A stretch of 60,928 nucleotides of DNA, taken from assembly GCA_017617935.1 (NCBI GenBank), contig JAFZVF010000100.1, forward strand, positions 1 through 60,928, in the 5' to 3' direction. The notes under the pieces are model-generated. The model did no database searches and was not told the origin of the DNA. It saw only the letters and a program-made list of their open reading frames with translations. The position numbers and the translations under genes are program-made. The stretch's first letter is position 1, and every line of letters begins with the position of its first letter. Below, piece after piece: positions 41,748-49,721 of this stretch. The stretch comes from Clostridiales bacterium (GTDB lineage: Bacteria; Bacillota; Clostridia; Saccharofermentanales; Saccharofermentanaceae).

Positions 41748-43490
41748 ATGGATAACATTTGGACGTCGCTTCTCGGCCTGTGTGCCGGAATGGCCCTGTT
41801 CCTTTACAGCATAAAGATGACCAGCGGAAGCTTGGAGGTCATCGCAGGCAACAAGATGAAGACGATCCTGGGAAAGCTTACAGGCAACAGGATCCTCGGA
41901 GTCACGGTCGGTGCGGGCGTTACCGCACTTGTCCAGTCGTCAACGGCCACGACGGTCATGGTCATAGGCTTCGTAAACGCGGGCCTCATGAACCTGTATT
42001 CGGCGCTCTGGATCATAATGGGTGCCAACATCGGTACCAACATCACCTCACAGCTCATCGCGTTCGACATCGGAGTCTTTGCCCCGGTAGTAGCGCTTGT
42101 CGGAACTTTCGTATGCATCTTCGTCAAGGACAAGAAGCTCAAGAGCGTCGGCGAAGCCATTGCGGGCCTGGGCTTCATCTTCTTCAGCATGAGCCTTATG
42201 ACGAGCTCTATGGCTCCGATCTCCAAACTGGACATCGTAAAAGAGATATTTGCGGGCATTAACAACCCCTTCGTCGGCATCGTTGTCGGCATCATATTCG
42301 TCATCATCATCCAGAGCTCGGCTGCCGGCGTCGGCATCCTCCAGGCCATGGCGGTCGCTTCCGCGGGCCAGCTGATCACGCTCGAGCAGGCGATGTTCAT
42401 CATCTTCGGCCTTAACGTCGGAACCTGCCTTACGGCGCTGCTTGCTTCCATGAGCGGCTCAAAGAACGCAAGACGCGCAGGCCTCATGCACTTGCTCTTC
42501 AACGTTTTCGGAACAAGCATCTTTACCGCGATATCATTTGTTCTCCCCGTAGCTGATTGGGTCAGGGCACTGAGCCCGAATGACGTGGCAAGACAGTTCG
42601 CGAACATGCACCTTGCATTCAACCTGGTCACCACGGTCATCATGCTCCCGATCGGAGGCCTTTTCGTAAAGCTCGTTGAAAAGCTCGTTCCCGACAAGGG
42701 CGCCGATGAAGAGGGCGTTCAGTACCTGAAGTACCTCAACCCGCAGATGCTGACTTCCGCAAACCAGTTGGGTCTCCACGTTTTGACGGGTGCGATCGCA
42801 AACGAGATCGGACGCATGTTCATGTTCGCGGGTGAGAACTGCCGCAAGAGCTTCCACGCGGTGCTCTCCAACGACGACAAGCTCCAGGAGGAGATAAACA
42901 ACCGTGAGGAATACATCGATTACCTCAACAAGGAGATCTCATATTACATCTCGCACATAATGCTCTTTGACATGTCCGAGAAGGACGCGGTCACGATGAG
43001 CGCGCTGTTCAAGATAGCAGGCAACATTGAGCGTATGGGAGACCATGCCGTCAACATCGCGGGTTACGCGGAAATGCTCGAAGACAAGAAGCTCAGTCTT
43101 TCCGAAAAGGCCCAGAGCGAAGTCGCCCAGATGGAAAAGATGATCGCGGAGGCCTGCAATGCTCTTGCAAAGACGAAGACTTCTTCCGTACACATCAAGA
43201 TGGCCCAGATCGAGCAGAAGATCGATGACCTCACGGACATTTACCGTGAGCATCAGCTCGAAAGGCTCAAGTCCGGCATCTGCTCAGGCGACGCCTGCGT
43301 AATATATTCTGAAATGCTTACGGACTTTGAGCGTTTGGGAGACCACATGCTCAACATAGCGGAAGCCGCTGCGGAGACGGGTATCGTTTCATTTGGCGTT
43401 TCCGAATTTGAGATCCCCACCGTGGAAGAAAAGCCCGCCCTCAAGGCCGCTTCAGCTTCCGAAGACGATGACGATGATGACGATGAGTGA
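41748..43490 (+). CDS. Na/phosphate cotransporter family protein with PhoU-like tail
   Basis: The 580 residues contain two Na/Pi-cotransport repeats: TALVQSSTATTVMVIGFVNA with GANIGTNITSQ, and IIIQSSAAGVGILQAMAVAS with GLNVGTCLTALL. The QSS motifs are the inverted-repeat signature of the family. A helical PhoU-like domain fills about 345-560 (NIERMGDHAVNIA; FERLGDHMLNIAE), followed by a very acidic tail (EDDDDDDDE). It takes up phosphate with sodium and may monitor it through the PhoU part. The polyphosphate enzyme at the left edge is the only other phosphate gene in view. Confidence 0.92.
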   Translation: MDNIWTSLLGLCAGMALFLYSIKMTSGSLEVIAGNKMKTILGKLTGNRILGVTVGAGVTALVQSSTATTVMVIGFVNAGLMNLYSALWIIMGANIGTNITSQLIAFDIGVFAPVVALVGTFVCIFVKDKKLKSVGEAIAGLGFIFFSMSLMTSSMAPISKLDIVKEIFAGINNPFVGIVVGIIFVIIIQSSAAGVGILQAMAVASAGQLITLEQAMFIIFGLNVGTCLTALLASMSGSKNARRAGLMHLLFNVFGTSIFTAISFVLPVADWVRALSPNDVARQFANMHLAFNLVTTVIMLPIGGLFVKLVEKLVPDKGADEEGVQYLKYLNPQMLTSANQLGLHVLTGAIANEIGRMFMFAGENCRKSFHAVLSNDDKLQEEINNREEYIDYLNKEISYYISHIMLFDMSEKDAVTMSALFKIAGNIERMGDHAVNIAGYAEMLEDKKLSLSEKAQSEVAQMEKMIAEACNALAKTKTSSVHIKMAQIEQKIDDLTDIYREHQLERLKSGICSGDACVIYSEMLTDFERLGDHMLNIAEAAAETGIVSFGVSEFEIPTVEEKPALKAASASEDDDDDDDE

Positions 43491-43506
43491 GGAAAAGGCT
43501 CCTGAC

Positions 43507-44070
43507 ATGACACAGGCCGTTTCGGAAATGGTCAACGTCGTCCTTTTCGAGCCGGAGATCCCACAGAACACGGGAAACATAATGCGTACCTGCGTTGCCG
43601 CAGGGTGCGGACTTCACATTATCAAACCGCTCGGGTTTGACATAGAGGATCCGAAGTTCAGACGCGCCACCACCAACCACATAACCTGGGCTGAGTACAA
43701 ACTTTACGATGACTGGAAGAGCTTTAGCTCAGCCAATGACGGTGAATACTTTTTCATGACAAGGTATGGGAAGGTCCCGCCCTCAGACATAGATTTCAAG
43801 GAGGCTTCAAGGTCAGGAAAGATCTTTCTCATATTTGGAAAGGAAAGCACGGGCATTCCCGGTGAGATCCTCAGGGCAAACATGGACAGGTGCTTCAGGA
43901 TCCCTATGGCTGACGAATGCAGGTGCCTGAACCTCTCAAACGCCTGCGCGGTGGCGATCTACGAAGTCATGAGGCAGCTTGACTACCCGGGGCTTTCGCG
44001 AAGCGAGACGATAAAAGGGGACGACTTCCTTGAAAAAAACTACTCGTACGACGAAACTTTGAAAAAGTAA
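43507..44070 (+). CDS. trmL: tRNA (cytidine/uridine-34 2'-O)-methyltransferase
   Basis: The 187-residue SPOUT enzyme has MVNVVLFEPEIPQNTGNIMR near its start, then LIFGKESTGIPGEIL and the C-terminal knot RIPMADECRCLNLSNACAVA. TrmL methylates the wobble ribose of tRNA-Leu. ATG 43507 is preferred (AAAAGG 8 nt upstream); starts at 43468-43483 lie in the overlapping acidic tail of the previous gene and have no ribosome site, and 43528 is a shorter alternative closer to the family's usual N-terminus. It follows the Na/Pi gene by 16 nt and ends at a bidirectional terminator. Confidence 0.9.
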   Translation: MTQAVSEMVNVVLFEPEIPQNTGNIMRTCVAAGCGLHIIKPLGFDIEDPKFRRATTNHITWAEYKLYDDWKSFSSANDGEYFFMTRYGKVPPSDIDFKEASRSGKIFLIFGKESTGIPGEILRANMDRCFRIPMADECRCLNLSNACAVAIYEVMRQLDYPGLSRSETIKGDDFLEKNYSYDETLKK

Positions 44071-44099
44071 AACGGCGCTTCCTTGAAGGAAACGCCGTT
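44071..44099. terminator. Bidirectional terminator between trmL and the zinc-ribbon gene
   Basis: AACGGCG/CGCCGTT with an inner TTCCTT/AAGGAA forms a near-perfect hairpin. The minus-strand continuation is TTTACTTTTTC; the plus-strand one is ATTTGTT. Confidence 0.85.
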
Positions 44100-44130
44100 A
44101 TTTGTTGTCGGATTGTTTGCTGCCGGAATC

Positions 44131-44754
44131 TCAGAAGGTAACCGTGTAACCGCCGATGGAGAGTTCCTTGTCGAGGGATACGAAAGCGTTCTGATTCTTT
44201 CTCTTTTTGGAAAGGCTGATGCTTCTTGAAAGGCTGGAAGCGCGGCTTCTCGAACGGCTGAGCGAACGGCTGTAAGAGCTTACCTTGCTGTTGTAGGAGC
44301 TGCCTCCTGCAAGAATGGAGACGATCATCATAAAGCTGAGGACGCAAGCTACGATCGAAAGGATCATTCCGGTAAGGCCCATGCCCTTGCCGTTAGGATT
44401 CTTGAGTGAGATGATTCCGCAGATAAGGCCTGCTACAGCGATAAGCGATCCGAAAATGGGGATCCAGCAGAATACCAGACCACAGATGCCGAGAACGAGG
44501 GCAACGATTGCAAGAGCCTTGCTTCCGCCGGCTGCAGGCTGCTGATAAATGGGTGTAGACTGATAAGCAGGCTGCTGATAAACGGGCTGTATGGGCTGCT
44601 GATATACAGGCTGAACGGGCTGAACGGGTACTGCCTCTATAGGCTGGACGGGAACTGCCTCTCCGGTAGTGGGTGATACTCTAGCTGCCGCGCCGCAATT
44701 GGGGCAGATAGCGCTTCCATCAGGGATCTGTGATCCGCAATTTTCACAAAACAT
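44131..44754 (-). CDS. Zinc-ribbon membrane protein with DUF4190-like helices
   Basis: The 207 residues start with a four-Cys zinc ribbon (FCENCGSQ...AICPNCGA; Cys 3, 6, 17, 20). A Gln/Pro/Val linker with a repeated PVYQQP unit follows, then a two-helix hydrophobic part of DUF4190 type (about 88-150: LAIVALVLGICGLVFCWIPI; MGLTGMILSIVACVLSFMMI), and a Ser/Arg-rich stretch (SRSLSRSRSRASSLSRS). The last 25 residues are outside any fold I recognise. No signal peptide. It is the third-last of a minus-strand run and is probably separate from the ABC operon, 25 nt away. Confidence 0.68.
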   Translation of the reverse strand: MFCENCGSQIPDGSAICPNCGAAARVSPTTGEAVPVQPIEAVPVQPVQPVYQQPIQPVYQQPAYQSTPIYQQPAAGGSKALAIVALVLGICGLVFCWIPIFGSLIAVAGLICGIISLKNPNGKGMGLTGMILSIVACVLSFMMIVSILAGGSSYNSKVSSYSRSLSRSRSRASSLSRSISLSKKRKNQNAFVSLDKELSIGGYTVTF

Positions 44755-44779
44755 AATGTTTCCTCCTCAAATTCCTTTA

Positions 44780-45532
44780 TTACAACACCTTTTGCAGGAA
44801 GGATACCAAGCGCTCGTTTTGAGGGTTGGTAAATATCTGTTCCGGTGTGTTTTCCTCGATTATTCTACCACAATCCATGAAAATGACACGGGTTCCGACT
44901 TCTCTGGCGAATCCCATCTCATGGGTGACGCAGACCATCGTCATGCCTGCCTTGGCAAGCTGCTTCATGACCTCCAAAACCTCGCCGACCATTTCAGGGT
45001 CAAGCGCGCTCGTAGGCTCGTCGAAGAGCATGACTTCGGGATCCATCGCGAGAGCCCTTACAATGGCGATCCTCTGCTTCTGACCGCCCGAAAGTTGTGA
45101 CGGATATGAGTTTGCACGGTCACCAAGGCCGACTCTTTCGAGCAGCGCCTGAGCCTTTTTCTCGGCTTCAGCCTTGGAAAGGCCAAGGAGCTTTGTCGGG
45201 CCTAAGGTCATGTTCTTCATGATCGTCAGGTGGGGGAAGAGGTTGAAGTGCTGGAAGACCATTCCCATCTTCTGCCTGAGCTTGTTTATGTCCGTGGCCT
45301 TTGAAGTTATGTCTGTTCCGTGGAAGGAGATCGTTCCGGAAGTGGGGCGCTCGAGCAGGTTGAGGGAACGCAGGAACGTCGATTTGCCGGATCCGGAAGG
45401 TCCTATTACCACGACGACCTCGCCCTTGTGGATGTCGGTCGTGATGCCGTCAAGAGCCTTGATGTCTCCTCCGCCGTAATGTTTCTTGAGATCTTTTACA
45501 GAGATGATCACTTCTCCCTTTTCAGCGCTCAC
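44780..45532 (-). CDS. Polar amino-acid ABC transporter ATP-binding protein
   Basis: The 250-residue GlnQ-type ATPase has Walker [11 protein letters not shown]-loop [10 protein letters not shown], signature LSGGQKQR, Walker [15 protein letters not shown] and the H-loop THEMGF. It powers uptake with the permease whose end it overlaps by 11 nt and with the lipoprotein upstream. Family membership is secure; the exact amino acid is not readable. Confidence 0.94.
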   Translation of the reverse strand: MSAEKGEVIISVKDLKKHYGGGDIKALDGITTDIHKGEVVVVIGPSGSGKSTFLRSLNLLERPTSGTISFHGTDITSKATDINKLRQKMGMVFQHFNLFPHLTIMKNMTLGPTKLLGLSKAEAEKKAQALLERVGLGDRANSYPSQLSGGQKQRIAIVRALAMDPEVMLFDEPTSALDPEMVGEVLEVMKQLAKAGMTMVCVTHEMGFAREVGTRVIFMDCGRIIEENTPEQIFTNPQNERLVSFLQKVL

Positions 45533-46331
45533 TGTTTCTCAGCCTCCTTTCAAGCAAGGTCACCAGCTTTGAGAAGAAGATGACGATGACAAGGTATATG
45601 AGGGCGACCGCAATGAGCGGCATGAATGCGGAATAAGTCCTTGACCTTATGATGTCTCCGCCTTTTGTAAGGTCCTGGAGTCCGACGTAACCGGATACGG
45701 AAGTTTCCTTGATGAGAACTATGAATTCGTTTGCGAGGGCGGGGAGGACGTTCTTGATCGCCTGGGGGATGATGATGTGTACCATTGTCGCGATATAGCC
45801 GAATCCCAAGGATCTTCCCGCTTCGAACTGTCCGACGTCGATGCTCATGATTCCGCTTCGGATGATCTCCGCCACGTATGCGCCGGAGTTGATTCCGAAA
45901 GCGAGGATCGCTACGAGGACCTTGTTGTTGGAAGTTGCGAATATGATGAAGTAAGCGATCATGAGCTGAACGACCACAGGGGTTCCGCGGATGATGGTCA
46001 GATATAAGTTAGCCAGGAAATTGAAGAAACCGAGCAGCCCTTTAAGAAAACCCGGACGCATTTCTTCAGCGAGCTTGTCGTGTGAGGATCTGACGAGGGC
46101 GACGATCACGCCCAGAAAGATTCCGAGGAGTGCAGCGAAAAACGTTACCTCAAAGGTAATGCCCAGACCCTTCAGAAGATACATGTATCTCTTCTGGGTA
46201 ATGAAGTTGTTTACGAAATCGTCCTTAAGCGCGTTCCAAAGATTGCCGAACCATCCGGACGAAGGCTGCTCCGCCGCTTCACCGGCGAGAGTGACCGCAA
46301 ATGCGTAAGCACTTGATAACATGGTCGTCAT
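45522..46331 (-). CDS. Polar amino-acid ABC transporter permease
   Basis: The 269-residue HisM/GlnP-type permease has about five membrane helices and the cytoplasmic EAA loop [20 protein letters not shown]. Segment [20 protein letters not shown] begins the transport domain. A longer than usual N-terminus (about 60 residues) includes a first hydrophobic stretch. The start ATG has AGGGGGAT some 12 nt upstream. It overlaps the ATPase gene and is separated from the binding-protein gene by a terminator region. Confidence 0.92.
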   Translation of the reverse strand: MTTMLSSAYAFAVTLAGEAAEQPSSGWFGNLWNALKDDFVNNFITQKRYMYLLKGLGITFEVTFFAALLGIFLGVIVALVRSSHDKLAEEMRPGFLKGLLGFFNFLANLYLTIIRGTPVVVQLMIAYFIIFATSNNKVLVAILAFGINSGAYVAEIIRSGIMSIDVGQFEAGRSLGFGYIATMVHIIIPQAIKNVLPALANEFIVLIKETSVSGYVGLQDLTKGGDIIRSRTYSAFMPLIAVALIYLVIVIFFSKLVTLLERRLRNSER

Positions 46332-46378
46332 CAGAATAATAATCCCCCTGAAAACAAGTTCTTCTATTGTAAATAAGA

Positions 46379-46411
46379 AAAGAGCGGAAATAAAGACTTA
46401 TTCCGCTCTTT
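46379..46411. terminator. Intercistronic terminator between the binding-protein and permease genes
   Basis: AAAGAGCGGAA (46379-46389) pairs perfectly with TTCCGCTCTTT (46401-46411), and an inner TAA/TTA extends it. The minus-strand tail is TTTTCTTATTT. Read-through would give the permease and ATPase at a lower level than the binding protein. Confidence 0.8.
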
Positions 46412-46425
46412 TTCTTTACTGATTT

Positions 46426-46443
46426 ACCGGGTTGCTGCCCGGT
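46426..46443 (-). other. 3' hairpin of the binding-protein mRNA
   Basis: ACCGGG-TTGCTG-CCCGGT is a perfect 6-bp GC hairpin 14 nt after the stop codon and before the terminator. With no T run of its own, it may protect the 3' end of the binding-protein message. Confidence 0.45.
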
Positions 46444-46457
46444 GCAGTTCTGGCTTT

Positions 46458-47246
46458 TTATTTTGTAGGAATGTACTTTTCGATGATCTTAGCGATCGTG
46501 CCGTCCTTTGTGAGCTCGTCAAGAGCCTTGTTGATCTCTGCGAGAAGAGCCTCGTTTGACTTGCTGACAGCGATTGCGTACTTCTCTTCAGTGTAGGGAG
46601 ACTCAAGGATCTTAAGACCCTGGTTTGCCGCAACGTAAGCCTTTGCGGGCTCGTTGTCGATGCAGACTGCGTCAACCTTGCCGGATGAGAGGGCTACGAC
46701 TGCGTCGTTTCCGTTGTTGTAACGGTCGATCCTGTCCTCGCCAACTCCGCCGTCAGTGTCGGACATGTAAATGTCGCCCGTGGTACCGGACTGAACGCCA
46801 ACCTTGTAATCGCCCTTGAGGAGATCGTCAACGGTCTTGATCGGAGAATCTTCCTTGACGATGATGGACTGGATGCCGGTTGCATAAGAAGTTGAGAAGT
46901 TAACGGACTTAAGTCTGTCTTCAGTAACTGTCATGCCTGCGCATCCGATGTCGTACTTGCCGGACTGAACGCCTGCGATGATGGAATCGAAAGCAACGTC
47001 TTCGATAACGAGTTCAAGACCGAGCTTGTCAGCGATAGCCTTTGCGATCTCAGCGTCGATGCCGACGATCTTGTCGCCCTCGTGATACTCATACGGAGGG
47101 AAGGTAGCGTTTGTTGCCATTGTGAGCTTGCCGGATGCAACGGTGTTCAGCTTGGAACCCTTTGAAGCATTTGAGCAAGAAGCCAGACCGAAGCAGAATG
47201 AAACTGCGATTGCCATGGCCATGATTTTGCGTGCAATTGTGTTCAT
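46458..47246 (-). CDS. Polar amino-acid ABC transporter substrate-binding lipoprotein
   Basis: The 262 residues begin with a lipoprotein signal ending FCFGLAS|C (Cys 24). The mature part is a family 3 solute-binding protein: TMATNATFPPYEYHEGDKIV, the signature GIDAEIAKAIADKLGLELVI, and FSTSYATGIQSIIV. It captures an amino acid outside the membrane for the permease and ATPase downstream. AAAGGAGATG precedes the ATG. A perfect inverted repeat lies just upstream between the -10 and the ribosome site. Confidence 0.94.
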   Translation of the reverse strand: MNTIARKIMAMAIAVSFCFGLASCSNASKGSKLNTVASGKLTMATNATFPPYEYHEGDKIVGIDAEIAKAIADKLGLELVIEDVAFDSIIAGVQSGKYDIGCAGMTVTEDRLKSVNFSTSYATGIQSIIVKEDSPIKTVDDLLKGDYKVGVQSGTTGDIYMSDTDGGVGEDRIDRYNNGNDAVVALSSGKVDAVCIDNEPAKAYVAANQGLKILESPYTEEKYAIAVSKSNEALLAEINKALDELTKDGTIAKIIEKYIPTK

Positions 47247-47260
47247 AACAACATCTCCTT

Positions 47261-47287
47261 TTGTTTAAACGATTAAACAAGAGTATA
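47261..47287 (-). promoter_or_regulatory. -10 and inverted-repeat operator before the amino-acid ABC operon
   Basis: On the minus strand TATACT (complement of 47282-47287) is followed at once by TTGTTTAA-TCGT-TTAAACAA (47261-47280), a perfect 8-bp inverted repeat covering the expected transcription start. No clear -35 is seen. A repressor site is likely; the regulator is not recognised. Confidence 0.5.
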
Positions 47288-47467
47288 TTACCCTTGATAT
47301 TCGCTGCCGGTAAATTCGCATTTCCCTCAAAAACCGCCATTAAATGGCCGTGGGCGTTATGCAGTTTTATATGGAAAAAAGGTGATTTTAGGGGCTATTT
47401 TAAGTTGCCGTTTGCCCGGGTTTTAAGTAGAATATTTGAAGATGATCTAAAAAAGGCGGCACTTTAG

Positions 47468-48745
47468 ATGAAACGCATATTGATACTTGGTTGTAACGAG
47501 ATTACAAAACGCCTCGTTCTGGCGCTTTGCGCCGACCGTTCGCTCGCGTCAGGGATCGCCCTGGCCTCCGAGAGCAGGGAAGACTGTGATGACCTCAAGA
47601 ATCTTGCGATGAGGCGCGGATTCCGTGTCACTACTTCAGCCATAAATCTTGACAATCCGGAAGGCTCGAAGATGATGGTGAAGATCATCGCGCCCGAGCT
47701 CATTGTCAACCTCATGCCCGCTGAGTACACCTCTGCGGTAATGGATCTTGCGGCACAGGTCGGAGCCGACTACATAGACGGACGCCTCTGCGGCATCCCG
47801 CTCATGCCTTCGCCGAACTCGCTTCTTGCCGACCAGTTCAGGAAGTTCGGAGCCTTCCAGCACGCAAAAAAGACCGCCGTTTGCGGCGTCGGATTCAACC
47901 CCGGCGTTCTTACGACGATAGTCAGAAACGCTGTTGCAAATGATTTCTTTGAAGTTAGTTCCGTTAATTTCTGCGTCATTCCCGGTGAATCACAGGGCAA
48001 GGCCGAAAAGAAGGAAACGGTTGAAGACAATACTCACGTAGACGTCCTCTATTCCGAAGACATAAAGAATCCTAACGCAGGCAAGGGCGTCAGCGCCGCC
48101 CAGCCCGTCATCTATCTCAAAGACGGCAAGGCGACCCAGACGGAAGAATTCTCGAGGGATGGCAAGTCCTCCGGCGGCAAGCAGGTCTACATGACGTCGA
48201 ATCCCATTATTACGGACTTCCTCAAGGAGATCCCCGAGATCCGCGAGGCTTCCTATTTTGAGCCCGTTGAAAGAAGGGAAGGAAGAAAGGTCCCTACTGA
48301 AAAGATCGAGATGCTCAGGTCTTTAGGTCTTCTTTCCGACAAGCCGGTCAAGGTAGGCAACATCGTTATAAAGCCGATCGACCTCGTGGCCGAGATCCTG
48401 CCAAAGAGGATCGCTGAGACCGCTACGCCCGAAGAGTCAAAAGACGTCGTTTATACGGGCGAGGCAAGCTATGAGATCTACGTCACCGGCCAGAAGAACG
48501 GCAAGGTCTTGACCAAGCTTTACAAGATAACGGCAGACAACGATCAGATAAGGGACAAGTACGGTGTTTCAGCGCTTGAATATCTTGACGGTTCGGCCAT
48601 GATCGCCGGCGTCAAGCTCATGTGCCTTGACAAGTGGAGCAAGCCGGGCGTTTTCACACCCGCTGCATTCCCTGCAAATCTGTATTGTGACGCATTGAAA
48701 ACAGAAGGAGTCATCGTCGAAGAAAGCGAGAGCAAGCCGCTCTGA
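47468..48745 (+). CDS. Saccharopine dehydrogenase-like oxidoreductase
   Basis: The 425 residues have an N-terminal Rossmann part (ILILGCNEITKRLVLALCAD) and the internal pattern YIDGRLCGIPLMPSPNSLLA with GVGFNPGVLTTIVRNAV, as in the saccharopine dehydrogenase/carboxynorspermidine synthase family. The first Gly-rich loop is GCNEITK instead of GxGxxG, so cofactor binding may differ. Members act on lysine or polyamine precursors; genes for spermidine-type synthesis are not in the window. It is divergent from the amino-acid ABC operon and cotranscribed with the PAS-GGDEF gene 14 nt on. Confidence 0.75.
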   Translation: MKRILILGCNEITKRLVLALCADRSLASGIALASESREDCDDLKNLAMRRGFRVTTSAINLDNPEGSKMMVKIIAPELIVNLMPAEYTSAVMDLAAQVGADYIDGRLCGIPLMPSPNSLLADQFRKFGAFQHAKKTAVCGVGFNPGVLTTIVRNAVANDFFEVSSVNFCVIPGESQGKAEKKETVEDNTHVDVLYSEDIKNPNAGKGVSAAQPVIYLKDGKATQTEEFSRDGKSSGGKQVYMTSNPIITDFLKEIPEIREASYFEPVERREGRKVPTEKIEMLRSLGLLSDKPVKVGNIVIKPIDLVAEILPKRIAETATPEESKDVVYTGEASYEIYVTGQKNGKVLTKLYKITADNDQIRDKYGVSALEYLDGSAMIAGVKLMCLDKWSKPGVFTPAAFPANLYCDALKTEGVIVEESESKPL

Positions 48746-48759
48746 ACGGAGGAACCCCT

Positions 48760-49698
48760 ATGATAGACTTCAACGACGCCGCCAATAGAGCCAAGATCGA
48801 CAAGATCGTCGTGGACACGATCCGCAAGTATTCCACGGACACGGTCTACTTCAAGGACAGGGACTCCAAGTTCATATGGAACAGTTTGGGGCACATCCAG
48901 CAGCTTGGCGTAAAGAGCCAGGAAGAAGCGCTCGGGAAGACCGACTTTGACTTCTTTCCGAAGGATTTCGCCCAGTCCGCAAGAGAGACGGAGCTCACGA
49001 TAATGCAGACCGGCTATCCGATCATAAACATGGTCGAGGAGCTGGTCTTGGACGACGAAAACGTCAGGTACTATCTGTGCTCAAAATATCCTCTTTACGA
49101 TGACGATGGAAAGATCATCGGAACGTGGGGATCGAGCAAGGACGTCACCGAACAAAAGCTCCTTGAAAAGGAACTCCAGCGTTCATATGCCAAGATGGAG
49201 ATGCTCTCCAGGGTTGATGACCTGAGCGGGCTCTACAACCGCAGATATTTCTATGAGGAACTCGAAAAGTACGCGGGCCTTTATGATGAGCGTGAAGACA
49301 ATACGACGTTCTCGATAATCGTTCTCGATCTCGATGACATGCAGAACTTCAACGACCAGTATGGTCAGCAGAACGGCGACCTTCTCCTCAGATACATTGC
49401 CGACATCCTTTTGTCCAACACAAGAAAGGCGGACACTTGTTTCAGGACGGGCGGAGACGAGTTCGCGGTCGTGCTTCCCGATACCGACAAGCTTGCCGCG
49501 GTGGGAGTCGCAAAGAAGATCGTTCAGCAGATCTCTGGCAATCCGTACATTACCGAAAACAAGAGGGTGAGCATTTCCGCTTCTGCGGGAGTTGCCGTAT
49601 TCAACAAGGCTGACCCCGACATTTCAGACTTCCTTTCAAGAGCTGAAAGAAAGCTCAACAAGTCAAAGCGCGAAGGAAAGAATCAGGTTTCATTCTGA
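48760..49698 (+). CDS. PAS-GGDEF diguanylate cyclase
   Basis: The 312 residues carry a PAS sensor domain (about 25-140: IWNSLGHIQQLGVKSQEEAL with GKTDFDFFP, then DDDGKIIGTWGSSKDVTEQ), a linker helix, and a GGDEF domain with FRTGGDEFAVVLPD. The inhibitory RxxD site is present (RKAD, five residues before GGDEF), so product inhibition is expected. It should make c-di-GMP from GTP in response to a cytoplasmic ligand; it has no membrane segment. GGAGGAA is the ribosome site. Confidence 0.92.
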   Translation: MIDFNDAANRAKIDKIVVDTIRKYSTDTVYFKDRDSKFIWNSLGHIQQLGVKSQEEALGKTDFDFFPKDFAQSARETELTIMQTGYPIINMVEELVLDDENVRYYLCSKYPLYDDDGKIIGTWGSSKDVTEQKLLEKELQRSYAKMEMLSRVDDLSGLYNRRYFYEELEKYAGLYDEREDNTTFSIIVLDLDDMQNFNDQYGQQNGDLLLRYIADILLSNTRKADTCFRTGGDEFAVVLPDTDKLAAVGVAKKIVQQISGNPYITENKRVSISASAGVAVFNKADPDISDFLSRAERKLNKSKREGKNQVSF

Positions 49699-49721
49699 TC
49701 CAAAGGCACTTTTATAGAACC

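Noticed and set aside
43393..43506. Upstream extension of trmL over the end of the Na/Pi gene
   Set aside because: The added residues are the off-frame reading of an acidic tail and have no counterpart in TrmL.
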